A stretch of 64,000 nucleotides of DNA, from assembly GCA_963932545.1 (NCBI GenBank), contig CAWVRH010000012.1:4544-68543 (forward strand), in the 5' to 3' direction. This document shows positions 34,271 to 42,032 of this stretch, piece by piece. A program made the translations under genes and the position numbers. The notes beneath the pieces were generated by a model. That model did not search any database, was not told the origin of the DNA, and saw nothing but the letters and a program-made list of their open reading frames with translations. Numbering within the stretch: the stretch's first letter is position 1; each line of letters begins with the position of its first letter. The stretch comes from UBA8337 sp963932545. Its GTDB lineage: Bacteria > Pseudomonadota > Alphaproteobacteria > RS24.

Positions 34271-35707
34271 CTAGCCTCCAAAATCTATGATGAGAAGGTC
34301 GACGGCAAAAAACAGCGCTAGCGATAAGAGTGCCGTGATCGACAGGGGAATGAGCATGGCGACAGGCGCTTCTTTGACGCCAATGATTTTATGCGTCGGC
34401 GCCGCGAAGAAGCCGCGAATAACAATCTCGCCGAGGTAAACCAAGTTCAATAGCGACGACACCATCAACACGCCCAGCACCACAAGGTAGCCATTGTCTA
34501 GCGCGCCGCCCATCAGCATGAATTTAGGCCAAGCCCCCGCCAGAGGTGGAACGCCGATAATCGACAAAGCGGCCAAGGCAAAAGCGCCATAGGTAATCGG
34601 CATGGTGCGGCCCAGCCCGTTCATATCTTTGATGTCGGTGAGGTGGTGGGCGACATAAATCGCGCCGGCGCAGAAGAACAAAGTAATTTTGCCCGCCCCA
34701 TGTGCCGCAATATGCAAGGCAGCGCCAGAAGCGGCCAGCGGCGTCGCAAGCGCTGCGCCCATCACGATATAGCCCAATTGGCTGACGGTCGAATAGGCGA
34801 GGCGCGCCTTCAAATTGGTCTTGGTCATAGCCACAATCGAGGCGGCCAGAATAGAGAAGCTGGCCGCCCAAACGAGCCATTCGCTGCCGCCAGTTTCTTT
34901 CAAGAAATCAATGCCGAAAATATAAACGCTGACTTTCAACACGGTAAACACGCCCGCTTTCACCACTGCCACGGCGTGTAGCAAAGCACTGACCGGCGTG
35001 GGCGCCACCATGGCCGCTGGCAACCAACGGTGCAGCGGCATGAGCGCCGCCTTGCCAATACCAAAAGCAAATAGGGCCAAGAGGGGCGGCACATAAAACG
35101 GGTCTATTTTGCCGGCCAGAATACCGCCCGAGACAAAGTCTAGCGTGCCCGCCATAGCCCAAACGCCGAGGACGCCAAACAGCAAGAAGACGATAGAACT
35201 TGAAACCAAAATACCGAGGTAAACGCGCCCAGCTTTCAAAGCCGCCTCATCGCCCTTATGGGTAACGAGCGGATAGGTTGAGAACGTCAGCATTTCGTAG
35301 AACACAAACAGCGTCAGCAAATTGCCCGACAAGGCGATGCCCATGGTGGCGTGAATGGCCACGGCATAGAAGAACATAAAGCGCGTATGGTTTTTCTCTT
35401 TGGCGCCCCGCATATAGCCGATGGTGTAGAGCGTTGCTAAAGGCCATAGCATGCCTGCCACGAGGGCAAACAATTTACCCAAAGGCTCGGGCGTGAACGT
35501 CAGGGTCAGCCCGGGCGCTAGCTCCACTAGCGTTAGGCTGGCGCCGGTCGGTAAAAGGTAAAGCTGAAAGGCCGCTGCTGCGCTTAAAAGCCCTAGCAGG
35601 ACGGCTTGCCCATCGCGCAAATTCGGCTGATTGCGAAACACCAAAACCAGCGCCGAGGCCAATAGCGGCAGGCCGAGTAGCGTATAAATAAGATTTTCAG
35701 CCGACAT
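34271..35707 (-). CDS. MrpD/NuoL-like antiporter subunit (second paralog)
   Basis: Membrane protein of 478 residues, Proton_antipo_M family. Conserved elements are the TM5 Glu (LFVFYEMLTFSTYPLV), TM7 Lys with FGIGKAALMPLHRWLPAAM, the broken-helix region APTPVSALLHAVAVVKAGVF, and GYIVMGAALA. The HxxxVKAG sequence is the typical NuoL/MrpA/MrpD signature. It overlaps the upstream mrpD by one base. Together with the other two paralogs it gives the operon three channel-type subunits where canonical Mrp has two (A and D). Confidence 0.9.
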   Translation of the reverse strand: MSAENLIYTLLGLPLLASALVLVFRNQPNLRDGQAVLLGLLSAAAAFQLYLLPTGASLTLVELAPGLTLTFTPEPLGKLFALVAGMLWPLATLYTIGYMRGAKEKNHTRFMFFYAVAIHATMGIALSGNLLTLFVFYEMLTFSTYPLVTHKGDEAALKAGRVYLGILVSSSIVFLLFGVLGVWAMAGTLDFVSGGILAGKIDPFYVPPLLALFAFGIGKAALMPLHRWLPAAMVAPTPVSALLHAVAVVKAGVFTVLKVSVYIFGIDFLKETGGSEWLVWAASFSILAASIVAMTKTNLKARLAYSTVSQLGYIVMGAALATPLAASGAALHIAAHGAGKITLFFCAGAIYVAHHLTDIKDMNGLGRTMPITYGAFALAALSIIGVPPLAGAWPKFMLMGGALDNGYLVVLGVLMVSSLLNLVYLGEIVIRGFFAAPTHKIIGVKEAPVAMLIPLSITALLSLALFFAVDLLIIDFGG

Positions 35708-37200
35708 TAGTTAGCCCCCACAGTAGAGGGGATAAACACATGCGCCGCGGCAAAGGCAGCTTCGACCAGAGGGGTTGCGTAAATACCAAACCCGAGGGTG
35801 GCGAAGACCATAATCCAAGCCGGAATATATTGGCTGGCTGTCTCGCTCAGCTCAGGTGCGCCAGCCGGGCGCGGTTGCAACCAAGCGGCTTCAATTATTT
35901 TCCAAACATAGGCCAAGGCCAAAGCCGAGCTGAGGAAAGTAAGCCCAGCCAATAGCCAGAAATTTTGCTCCAGCAGCGCGCGCACCAGATAGACTTTCGA
36001 AATGAAACCGGCCGTCAAAGGCACGCCGATAAGCGCCAAGCCACCGAAAAGGATGGCGGTCATGGTGATGGGTATTTGTTTGCCTGCCCCTTGAATGGTG
36101 CCCATGGTAGCGCGTCCGGCTTGGGCGGCAATCATGCCGATGGCCAAAAACAAAGCGCCTTTCATCAATGCGTGGTTGAACAAATGCAAGAATGCGGCGG
36201 CCAGTCCGGTGGCGCTCATGGCGCCAATGCCGATGGCCATATAGCCAAGTTGCGCGATGGAGGATTGGGCGAATAGTTTTTTCAAATCCGTCTCAACGAT
36301 TGCCGCCAAAGTGCCCACGAAGGCGCCGGCAATACCAAGCGTCAATATGGCAAGCCCAACGGCATCGGCCAAGCCAGGGAACTCAATGCCAAAGACGCCG
36401 AAAATCAGACGGATAAGCACATAGACCGAAACCTTGGTGGCGGTAGAGGCCATGAGCGCCGTCACAGCCGAAGGCGCATGGGCGTAGGCTGGCACCAACC
36501 AGAAGTGCAGGGGAAACAGCGCCATTTTCAAAAACAGGCCCAGTGCGATGAAGGCCATGGCGGTAAAGGCTGCCCGCGTTTCTTCGACTTGGTGCAGTCG
36601 CTCGGCCAAGTCGGCGAGGTTTAAGGTGCCCGTCAGCATGTAAAGCAAGCCGAGGCCAATGACATAGAAAGTGGCGCCAACAGTGCCAAGAATAAGATAA
36701 TTAAAAGCCGCAGGTAAAGCGCGACGGTCGCGCCCCGAGCCCATAGCCACGAGCGCATAGGCCGAAAGCGACGAGATTTCGAGGAAGACGAAAATATTAA
36801 ACGCATCACCGGTGGTCACTTGGCCCAACATGCCGGCAATGGTCAGCAGCCAAGCGGCGTAGAAAAGGGAATGGTCGCGTGGGTCAATTTCGGCCGCTAC
36901 CAATTGGCGTGCGGCTAAAGTGGCAATAAACCCGACGCCACTAATCACTGGCAGAACCAACGCACTGGCAGCATCGATGACGTAGACAATGCCGATAGGC
37001 GCAGCCCAATTGCCGAGTTCATAGACCATGGTTGTGCCAAGCGCGCGCTGCTCGAGGAATAAGGCAATAGAGATTAAAAACGCGGCGCCCGTGGTGATAA
37101 AGGCGATACTCCAAGCGACATCTCGCCCGCGCAACATGGCGGCGAAAGGCGCGGCCAATAGCGGCAAAAGAACTTGCAAGATAGGAAGGTGTTGCATCAT
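35707..37200 (-). CDS. mrpD: Mrp antiporter subunit D (first paralog)
   Basis: Membrane protein of 497 residues. The TM5 Glu lies in FNIFVFLEISSLSAYALV, and the TM7 Lys region is FLKMALFPLHFWLVPAYAHAP. STATKVSVYVLIRL takes the place of the usual VKAG, and GYMAIGIGAMS follows. It overlaps mrpC by 4 bases in the order C-D used by all Mrp operons, so I assign it as MrpD proper. It should contribute a proton/cation half-channel to the Mrp complex. Confidence 0.9.
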   Translation of the reverse strand: MMQHLPILQVLLPLLAAPFAAMLRGRDVAWSIAFITTGAAFLISIALFLEQRALGTTMVYELGNWAAPIGIVYVIDAASALVLPVISGVGFIATLAARQLVAAEIDPRDHSLFYAAWLLTIAGMLGQVTTGDAFNIFVFLEISSLSAYALVAMGSGRDRRALPAAFNYLILGTVGATFYVIGLGLLYMLTGTLNLADLAERLHQVEETRAAFTAMAFIALGLFLKMALFPLHFWLVPAYAHAPSAVTALMASTATKVSVYVLIRLIFGVFGIEFPGLADAVGLAILTLGIAGAFVGTLAAIVETDLKKLFAQSSIAQLGYMAIGIGAMSATGLAAAFLHLFNHALMKGALFLAIGMIAAQAGRATMGTIQGAGKQIPITMTAILFGGLALIGVPLTAGFISKVYLVRALLEQNFWLLAGLTFLSSALALAYVWKIIEAAWLQPRPAGAPELSETASQYIPAWIMVFATLGFGIYATPLVEAAFAAAHVFIPSTVGAN

Positions 37201-37580
37201 GAGGCTTCTTCCTCATCGTCTAACATGGCAATAATGTCATCATCTTCAATCGAGCCAAAGCTCTCTTGGATGCGGATAATCAGCGCATAGCCCACGGCCG
37301 TGGTAGATACCCCCACCACAATGGCGGTGAGAATAAGCACGTGCGGCAATGGGTTGGAGTAAACGGTATTGGGATCGCCCGTTAAAATTGGCGCCGTGCC
37401 ATTGGCCACTTTTCCCATCGAAATATAAAGCATGAAGACGGAGGTCTGAAAAATATTCAGCCCGACGATTTTCTTCACCATATTGCCGCGCGCGATGACC
37501 GCGTAAAAGCCAATCATCATCAAAACGATGACTAAATAGTAATTCCACTGTCCAAGGGTTTGGTCTACCAGCGCGCTCAT
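37197..37580 (-). CDS. mrpC: Mrp antiporter subunit C
   Basis: NuoK-like membrane protein of 127 residues with three helices (YYLVIVLMMIGFYAVIARG, KKIVGLNIFQTSVFMLYIS, HVLILTAIVVGVSTTAVGYAL). The region ILTGDPNTVYSNPLPHVLILTAIVVG is a hallmark of MrpC. The acidic C-terminal tail faces the cytosol. It overlaps both mrpB and mrpD by 4 bases. Confidence 0.92.
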   Translation of the reverse strand: MSALVDQTLGQWNYYLVIVLMMIGFYAVIARGNMVKKIVGLNIFQTSVFMLYISMGKVANGTAPILTGDPNTVYSNPLPHVLILTAIVVGVSTTAVGYALIIRIQESFGSIEDDDIIAMLDDEEEAS

Positions 37581-38059
37581 TTTTTCACCTTTTTGGAGGC
37601 GACAACGCGGTCATGCGCGTCTGATTTTGCGAGTAGGCGAATATGGTTTAAGCGGCCAGCGAAAGTGAAAAACAACATTACCATCACCGCCGCAACGGTA
37701 AGGCCAACGCCAAACTCGACCAATAGAATGCCCAAATGCTGCCCCGCGATTGGGTCGGCGGAAAGCGCGTTAAAGTTCAAAAAGTTTTCGCCCAACACCA
37801 TGCCGCCAACGCCGGTGAAGCCATATATTAAAACCCCGCCGCAAATCCCGATGAGGTTATATTTGGCGGGCCAAACATGGCGCCCTTTGTTGAGGCCGAA
37901 AACGACGGCGTTGAGAACAAAAGCCGAGGCGAAAATAACGCCTGCCTGAAAGCCGCCGCCGGGGCCGTAGTCGCCATGAAATTGCACATAGAGCGCGAAC
38001 AACATAACGGCGGGGATCATCACCTTGGCGACAACGCGAATGACAACATCATCCTGCAT
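37577..38059 (-). CDS. mrpB: Mrp antiporter subunit B (MnhB domain)
   Basis: Membrane protein of 160 residues with about four helices and the MnhB signature YGPGGGFQAGVIFASAFVLN. GLNKGRHVWPAKYNLIG and EFGVGLTVAAVMVMLF follow. It overlaps the DUF4040 gene by 11 bases and mrpC by 4. MnhB-domain proteins correspond to MrpB or to the MrpA C-terminal end; position after a separate DUF4040 protein supports the MrpB assignment. Confidence 0.9.
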   Translation of the reverse strand: MQDDVVIRVVAKVMIPAVMLFALYVQFHGDYGPGGGFQAGVIFASAFVLNAVVFGLNKGRHVWPAKYNLIGICGGVLIYGFTGVGGMVLGENFLNFNALSADPIAGQHLGILLVEFGVGLTVAAVMVMLFFTFAGRLNHIRLLAKSDAHDRVVASKKVKK

Positions 38060-38630
38060 CTTGGCTCCCCTTCTTTTTGCGTTTTACTTTGGTCGATCTT
38101 TTGGGCGTGCGCGTATAGCCGCCAATAATCAGCAGGACCGCTAAAGCTGCGGTGAAAACCACCAACGTCTCACCGAAAGTATCAAAGCTTCGATAGCTGG
38201 CCAGCACGGAGGTTACAATATTGGGCACCCCAATAACTTCCTCGCTACCGATAATATATTCCGGCGCCACATGATTATGTATCGGCGCTTTTGGGTCGCC
38301 AAAATCTGGCAAATCCGAGACCGCCACCGCCAGCAGCAATCCGGTCAGCGTGGCAAGAAACGCCGGCACCAAGGATATGGAGTGCGGTTTCTCTTCGGCC
38401 GGGACAAGAGATAAAGTCGCCAGTGCCAAAACAGTAGAGATGCCAGCGCCCACAGCCGCTTCGGTAAAGGCGACATCCACCGCATCCAGCACCACAAATT
38501 GGGCGGCGGCGACTAACGAAAAAGCACCCGATAACATCACCACGGCAAATAGCCGATGCAAGCGCAAAGCCAGAATGGCAATCAGTGCCAAGAGCGCGAT
38601 AAGCGAAGCATTAACCAGGAAGCCGGCCAT
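38049..38630 (-). CDS. MrpA C-terminal-like subunit (DUF4040 plus MbhE-like region)
   Basis: The 193-residue membrane protein has an N-terminal DUF4040 domain (LALIAILALRLHRLFAVVML, ALFTEAAVGAG-like VAFTEAAVGAGISTVLAL, about 1-75). A second part (about 80-170) has GVPNIVTSVLASYRSFDTFGE and a final helix, matching the MbhE/MrpA C-terminal segment. In canonical Mrp these parts are the tail of a long MrpA. Here they form a free-standing fusion, as in Mbh-type operons. A lysine-rich C-terminus follows. Confidence 0.83.
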   Translation of the reverse strand: MAGFLVNASLIALLALIAILALRLHRLFAVVMLSGAFSLVAAAQFVVLDAVDVAFTEAAVGAGISTVLALATLSLVPAEEKPHSISLVPAFLATLTGLLLAVAVSDLPDFGDPKAPIHNHVAPEYIIGSEEVIGVPNIVTSVLASYRSFDTFGETLVVFTAALAVLLIIGGYTRTPKRSTKVKRKKKGSQDAG

Positions 38631-38962
38631 TATTTGCCTCCCCGTTTTTTCGATTTCATCTCGCCCTCAACCCCGGAAACACGCGCCGCGCGCGCAATCG
38701 CATGGGTGGCAGTTGGGCTGGTCATCACCAATATAAACCCGATGAGCAGCAAGCGCACGCTCACCGTCCAGTCGGGCGACAGCAGCAATAAGCCAAACAG
38801 AATAAGCCCCGCCCCGCCAGTATCGACGATGCCTGAGCCATGCATGCGTTGATAAATATCGCCCAAGCGCAACAGACCCAGCGCGCCAAGGATGACACCA
38901 AGGCTACCCAGCCCAAGGCTCATATAAGCAATAAATTCGACGCCTTGGGACAACCAGCTCAT
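38630..38962 (-). CDS. mrpG: Mrp antiporter subunit G
   Basis: PhaG/MnhG-family membrane protein of 110 residues with three helices. The family signature LGALGLLRLGDIYQRMHGSG lies around residues 25-44. The lysine-rich tail (EMKSKKRGGK) is cytosolic. It overlaps its neighbours by 1 and 4 bases. Confidence 0.92.
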   Translation of the reverse strand: MSWLSQGVEFIAYMSLGLGSLGVILGALGLLRLGDIYQRMHGSGIVDTGGAGLILFGLLLLSPDWTVSVRLLLIGFILVMTSPTATHAIARAARVSGVEGEMKSKKRGGK

Positions 38963-39255
38963 GAGGCATCCTCATCGGAAGTCGGCAGTGCATGATCGCC
39001 GAGCGTGCCAAAGCGGAAGTATTTCAAAATCGCAATCGTGCCAATGAAATTAATCAGGGCATAGAGCAGCGCAATATCTAAAAACTCGGGGCGGCCATCG
39101 AAAAACCCATAAACCGATATTGCCAATACGGCCAAAGTGCCGACGGTGTTTACGGCCAAGACGCGGTCGAAAGGCGTCGGCCCCAAAGCGGCACGCGTGA
39201 TGGCCAGAACAAAAGCCACGCCGAGCGCGAGGAGGGAGGCTGCCAAAAAGCTCAT
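38959..39255 (-). CDS. mrpF: Mrp antiporter subunit F
   Basis: MrpF/PhaF-family membrane protein of 98 residues with three helices and the signature GPTPFDRVLAVNTVGTLAVL. DIALLYALINFIGTIAILKY follows, then an acidic tail. It overlaps mrpE and mrpG by 4 bases each. Confidence 0.92.
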   Translation of the reverse strand: MSFLAASLLALGVAFVLAITRAALGPTPFDRVLAVNTVGTLAVLAISVYGFFDGRPEFLDIALLYALINFIGTIAILKYFRFGTLGDHALPTSDEDAS

Positions 39256-39734
39256 GATGCAGGCCCCTCTAAAGCGCTCACGCGGGTGTCCATTTCAGGG
39301 TCCTTCAGGCTTTCGGCAAACTCAGCCGTTAGCCCATGGACAAGAATGCTATTGTCAGATTCATCGACATCCACCGACACAGTGCCGGGCGTCAACGTAA
39401 TAAAATTCGCGAAAGTCACAAGACCGACTGTGGTTTTTTGACTGGCGACCACGCGGGTCATATGCGGGTCTGCCAAGGCAGGGTTCAGAATAACTTTAAC
39501 CACGGCCCAATTTGATTTGAGGATTTCCCAAGTCAGCCAAAGGGCGACTTTGGGGAGGCGCAAGAGCACGCCCATCGGCAGCCCTTCTTCGTCCAACACG
39601 CCCATGCGATGGGCAATCATCGAAACACCAAGCGAGCTGATAAACCCGAGTGAGATTAGTAAGCCAGTATAATGACCCGACAGCATCAGCCAAAGGCTGA
39701 ACATAAGAGCAGTGGATATAGTTATCTGGCGCAT
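39252..39734 (-). CDS. mrpE: Mrp antiporter subunit E
   Basis: MrpE/MnhE-family protein of 160 residues. Two or three N-terminal helices lead into VALWLTWEILKSNWAVVKVIL and the soluble part with FANFITLTPGTVSVDVDES, the MnhE signature. I place the start at the ATG 39734. A GTG 12 codons upstream would put the N-terminus inside the terminator stem of the SDR gene. No good ribosome site is visible before this ATG. First gene of the ten-gene antiporter operon. Confidence 0.86.
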   Translation of the reverse strand: MRQITISTALMFSLWLMLSGHYTGLLISLGFISSLGVSMIAHRMGVLDEEGLPMGVLLRLPKVALWLTWEILKSNWAVVKVILNPALADPHMTRVVASQKTTVGLVTFANFITLTPGTVSVDVDESDNSILVHGLTAEFAESLKDPEMDTRVSALEGPAS

Positions 39735-39765
39735 AAGAAAAAGGGCGCGTGTTGCCACGCGCCCT
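39735..39765 (-). terminator. Intrinsic terminator after the SDR gene, abutting mrpE
   Basis: On the minus strand a perfect 10-base GC-rich stem (agggcgcgtg/cacgcgccct, 4-base loop, 39742-39765) is followed by TTTTTCTT. It comes 8 bases after the SDR stop and ends one base before the mrpE ATG. It must limit read-through from the SDR gene into the Mrp operon, and may act as an attenuator because no room is left for a promoter between it and mrpE. Confidence 0.85.
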
Positions 39766-39773
39766 AACACTTT

Positions 39774-40685
39774 CTAGGCTTTGCTTGCGGCTTGAATAAG
39801 CTCAAACATACGGCCCGTTTGTTCACCACCCTGGAACAGGGCTTTGGAATCATCGTCTACCGTCGCAATGGTATCCCAATTAGCTGCCACATCTTCGGCG
39901 GTTGGGTTTTCGCCCAAATACATGCCTTTTGTTTCGACAATCGCTGCCGATGTATAGGCACCCGCACCGGCGCAAATAATTTTGCCAGTCGGGGCTGCTT
40001 CCGAAGCCATAAACACAACCGCAGGGGTTACGCGTTCTGGTGTCAGCATGTCTTCCATTTCGGCAGGCATGAGATTTTCTGTCATGCGTGTCCAAGCCAC
40101 AGGCGCCAAAGCGTTAATGTGGATATTGTCTTTTTGGCCTTCTAGCTTCAGCGTGTTCATGAAGCCGACAACGCCCAATTTGGCAGCGCCATAGTTGGAC
40201 TGACCAAAGTTTCCGTAGAGACCGGAAGAAGAAGACGTGACCACGATGCGGCCATAGCCTTGTTCTTTCATAATCGGCCAAACCGCTTTGGTTGGCTTCA
40301 TGGTGCCGAACAAATGAACGTCGACGACAAAGCTAAAGTCGCCAAATTCCATTTTGGCAAAGCTTTTGTCGCGCAAGACGCCCGCGTTGTTTACCAACAC
40401 GTCGATGCGGCCATAAGCGTCCATGGTTTGTTGAATCATATTCGCGACGCCAGCGTCGTCAGTTACACTCGAACCATTGGCCATGGCTTCGCCACCGGCT
40501 GCTTTAATTTCCGCCACAACCGCTTCGGCTGCATCTGACGAACCGCCAGAGCCGTCCAACGTGCCGCCCAAATCATTGACCACGACTTTCGCGCCACGGC
40601 GTGCAAAATCCAGCGCATGGCTTTTGCCAAGCCCACCGCCTGCACCTGTTACAATCACAACTTTATCTGTAAAATCCAAACTCAT
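39774..40685 (-). CDS. Short-chain dehydrogenase, HSD17B4/MFE-2 N-terminal type
   Basis: NAD(P)-dependent SDR of 303 residues, resembling the 3-hydroxyacyl-CoA dehydrogenase domain of peroxisomal multifunctional enzyme 2. Features: TGAGGGLG (13-20), VVNDLGG (35-41) typical of that subfamily, NNAG (99-102), catalytic Ser in VTSSSSGLYG, and Tyr165/Lys169 (YGAAK). I chose ATG 40685 because AAGGAG lies 6 bases upstream; the open frame continues 15 codons further. A beta-oxidation role fits the dehydrogenase operons nearby but is inferred. Confidence 0.9.
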   Translation of the reverse strand: MSLDFTDKVVIVTGAGGGLGKSHALDFARRGAKVVVNDLGGTLDGSGGSSDAAEAVVAEIKAAGGEAMANGSSVTDDAGVANMIQQTMDAYGRIDVLVNNAGVLRDKSFAKMEFGDFSFVVDVHLFGTMKPTKAVWPIMKEQGYGRIVVTSSSSGLYGNFGQSNYGAAKLGVVGFMNTLKLEGQKDNIHINALAPVAWTRMTENLMPAEMEDMLTPERVTPAVVFMASEAAPTGKIICAGAGAYTSAAIVETKGMYLGENPTAEDVAANWDTIATVDDDSKALFQGGEQTGRMFELIQAASKA

Positions 40686-40776
40686 TTTCGACTCCTTAAA
40701 TGGAAAAAAACCTGTCTTGTTGTGCCTCACAGGTGGCTTTGGGTCAAGCGAGTTTGGTGGCTTTTTCGTGGGCTGT

Positions 40777-41865
40777 TTATTGTGCCGCAGTCAGGTTTTG
40801 CTCGAGGCTGGAAGGCGCGTTATCCGTGCCTTGTAAGCCTGCCGCCTTGGCCAATAATTCGTAAGAGCGTTTGCGCGCTTGCAAATCTGGGATGAGCGTC
40901 AAAGCAAACACTTCATCTATATTATGGCTTTCCACCATGTCGTTTAATTGCGTCATTACTTTATCGGGCGTGCCGGTGAGGCTGCGCGCTTCGAGTTGGG
41001 CTAAAATTTGGGCGTCTTGCGGGGTTACTTGCCAATCTTGCGCCTCGTCTAACGTCGGGAAGCGGCCGGCTTTATTTTGCATCAATTGACTGGCCCAAAT
41101 ATTGCGCGGACGGGCAAAATAATCGGCTTCTTCTTGCGTCTCGGCCACCAAAACAGAAGCAGCCAGGGCCACTCTCGAGGTGTCGTTTTGGCGCGATGCT
41201 TTGAAATTCGCACGATAGGCAGATAGGGCGCTATCTAAATTGTCTGGATTGATAAAATGCGCATAGACATAAGGCAGCCCGTGTTGTGCTGCATGAATGG
41301 CGCCATCGCCGCCTGAGCCTAACATCCAAACCGGAACTTGTTCGTCGCCCATAGGTTGCGCATGCAAGCCTTGGTAGGGATGCTCATCTGGAAAGCCGCC
41401 TGCGTCGCCAGATAGGCCATTGGCGTCTTCTAAAAATTGCATCAGCATTTCTAATTGCTGCGGAAAAACCTCTGACGGCCAGGCTTTCGGCCCCGGCTGC
41501 AAAGCGGCGGATGTGCGCATGTCGCCACCCGGTGCGCGGCCAAGGCCAAGGTCAATGCGCCCCGGCGCGAGGGCAGCCAGCATCCGAAATTGTTCGGCTA
41601 CTTTGAGCGGGCTGTAATGCGGCAACATAATGCCGCCCGAGCCGATGGATAAGTTTTGGGTGCGTGCGGCAATATGGCTGATGAGAATCTCTGGCGCGGC
41701 GCCCGCAAAAGAAGATGTGTTGTGGTGTTCCGCCAGCCAAAAGCGCGAATAGCCCAATGTGTCTAAATGTTCGGCCAAGGCCACTGTTTCGGCCACGGCT
41801 TGAGCCGGGCTGGTGTTGGTAACAATGGCAGACTGGTCTAGCGCGTTAAGTAAAAATTGGCTCAT
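40777..41865 (-). CDS. LLM-class flavin-dependent monooxygenase
   Basis: Bacterial luciferase-like TIM-barrel oxidoreductase of 362 residues, of the single-chain YhbW group. Motifs are GYSRFWLAEHHNTSSFAGAAPE, IGSGGIMLPHYSPLKVAEQF, PGRIDLGLGRAPGGD, and VPVWMLGSGGDGA. FMNH2 or F420 may be the cofactor; FMN is more likely in this class. I prefer ATG 41865, with AAGG just upstream, over a TTG at 41883. Divergent from the acyl-CoA synthetase. Substrate unknown. Confidence 0.86.
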   Translation of the reverse strand: MSQFLLNALDQSAIVTNTSPAQAVAETVALAEHLDTLGYSRFWLAEHHNTSSFAGAAPEILISHIAARTQNLSIGSGGIMLPHYSPLKVAEQFRMLAALAPGRIDLGLGRAPGGDMRTSAALQPGPKAWPSEVFPQQLEMLMQFLEDANGLSGDAGGFPDEHPYQGLHAQPMGDEQVPVWMLGSGGDGAIHAAQHGLPYVYAHFINPDNLDSALSAYRANFKASRQNDTSRVALAASVLVAETQEEADYFARPRNIWASQLMQNKAGRFPTLDEAQDWQVTPQDAQILAQLEARSLTGTPDKVMTQLNDMVESHNIDEVFALTLIPDLQARKRSYELLAKAAGLQGTDNAPSSLEQNLTAAQ

Positions 41866-41970
41866 AAACCTTAGTTTAGCCAATCGATGCGCGTCTGGCC
41901 AGCAACTTGATGGGGCCGATTAGAACAGAGTTTGGTCATAAAGTTGTGTGTGGGGCGAGATTCTGCTTGC

Positions 41971-41982
41971 CGCCTGCAGGCG
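41971..41982. promoter_or_regulatory. 12-bp perfect palindrome between divergent genes
   Basis: CGCCTGCAGGCG is fully self-complementary and lies in the 167-base region between the divergent LLM monooxygenase and acyl-CoA synthetase genes, about 50 bases before the synthetase ATG. It could be an operator for a dimeric regulator, but a chance palindrome of this size in GC-rich DNA is possible. Confidence 0.3.
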
Positions 41983-42032
41983 AGTGGCTAATATTCGACG
42001 CCATCAGGTTCGGTTTAGGGAGACGACAAGCC

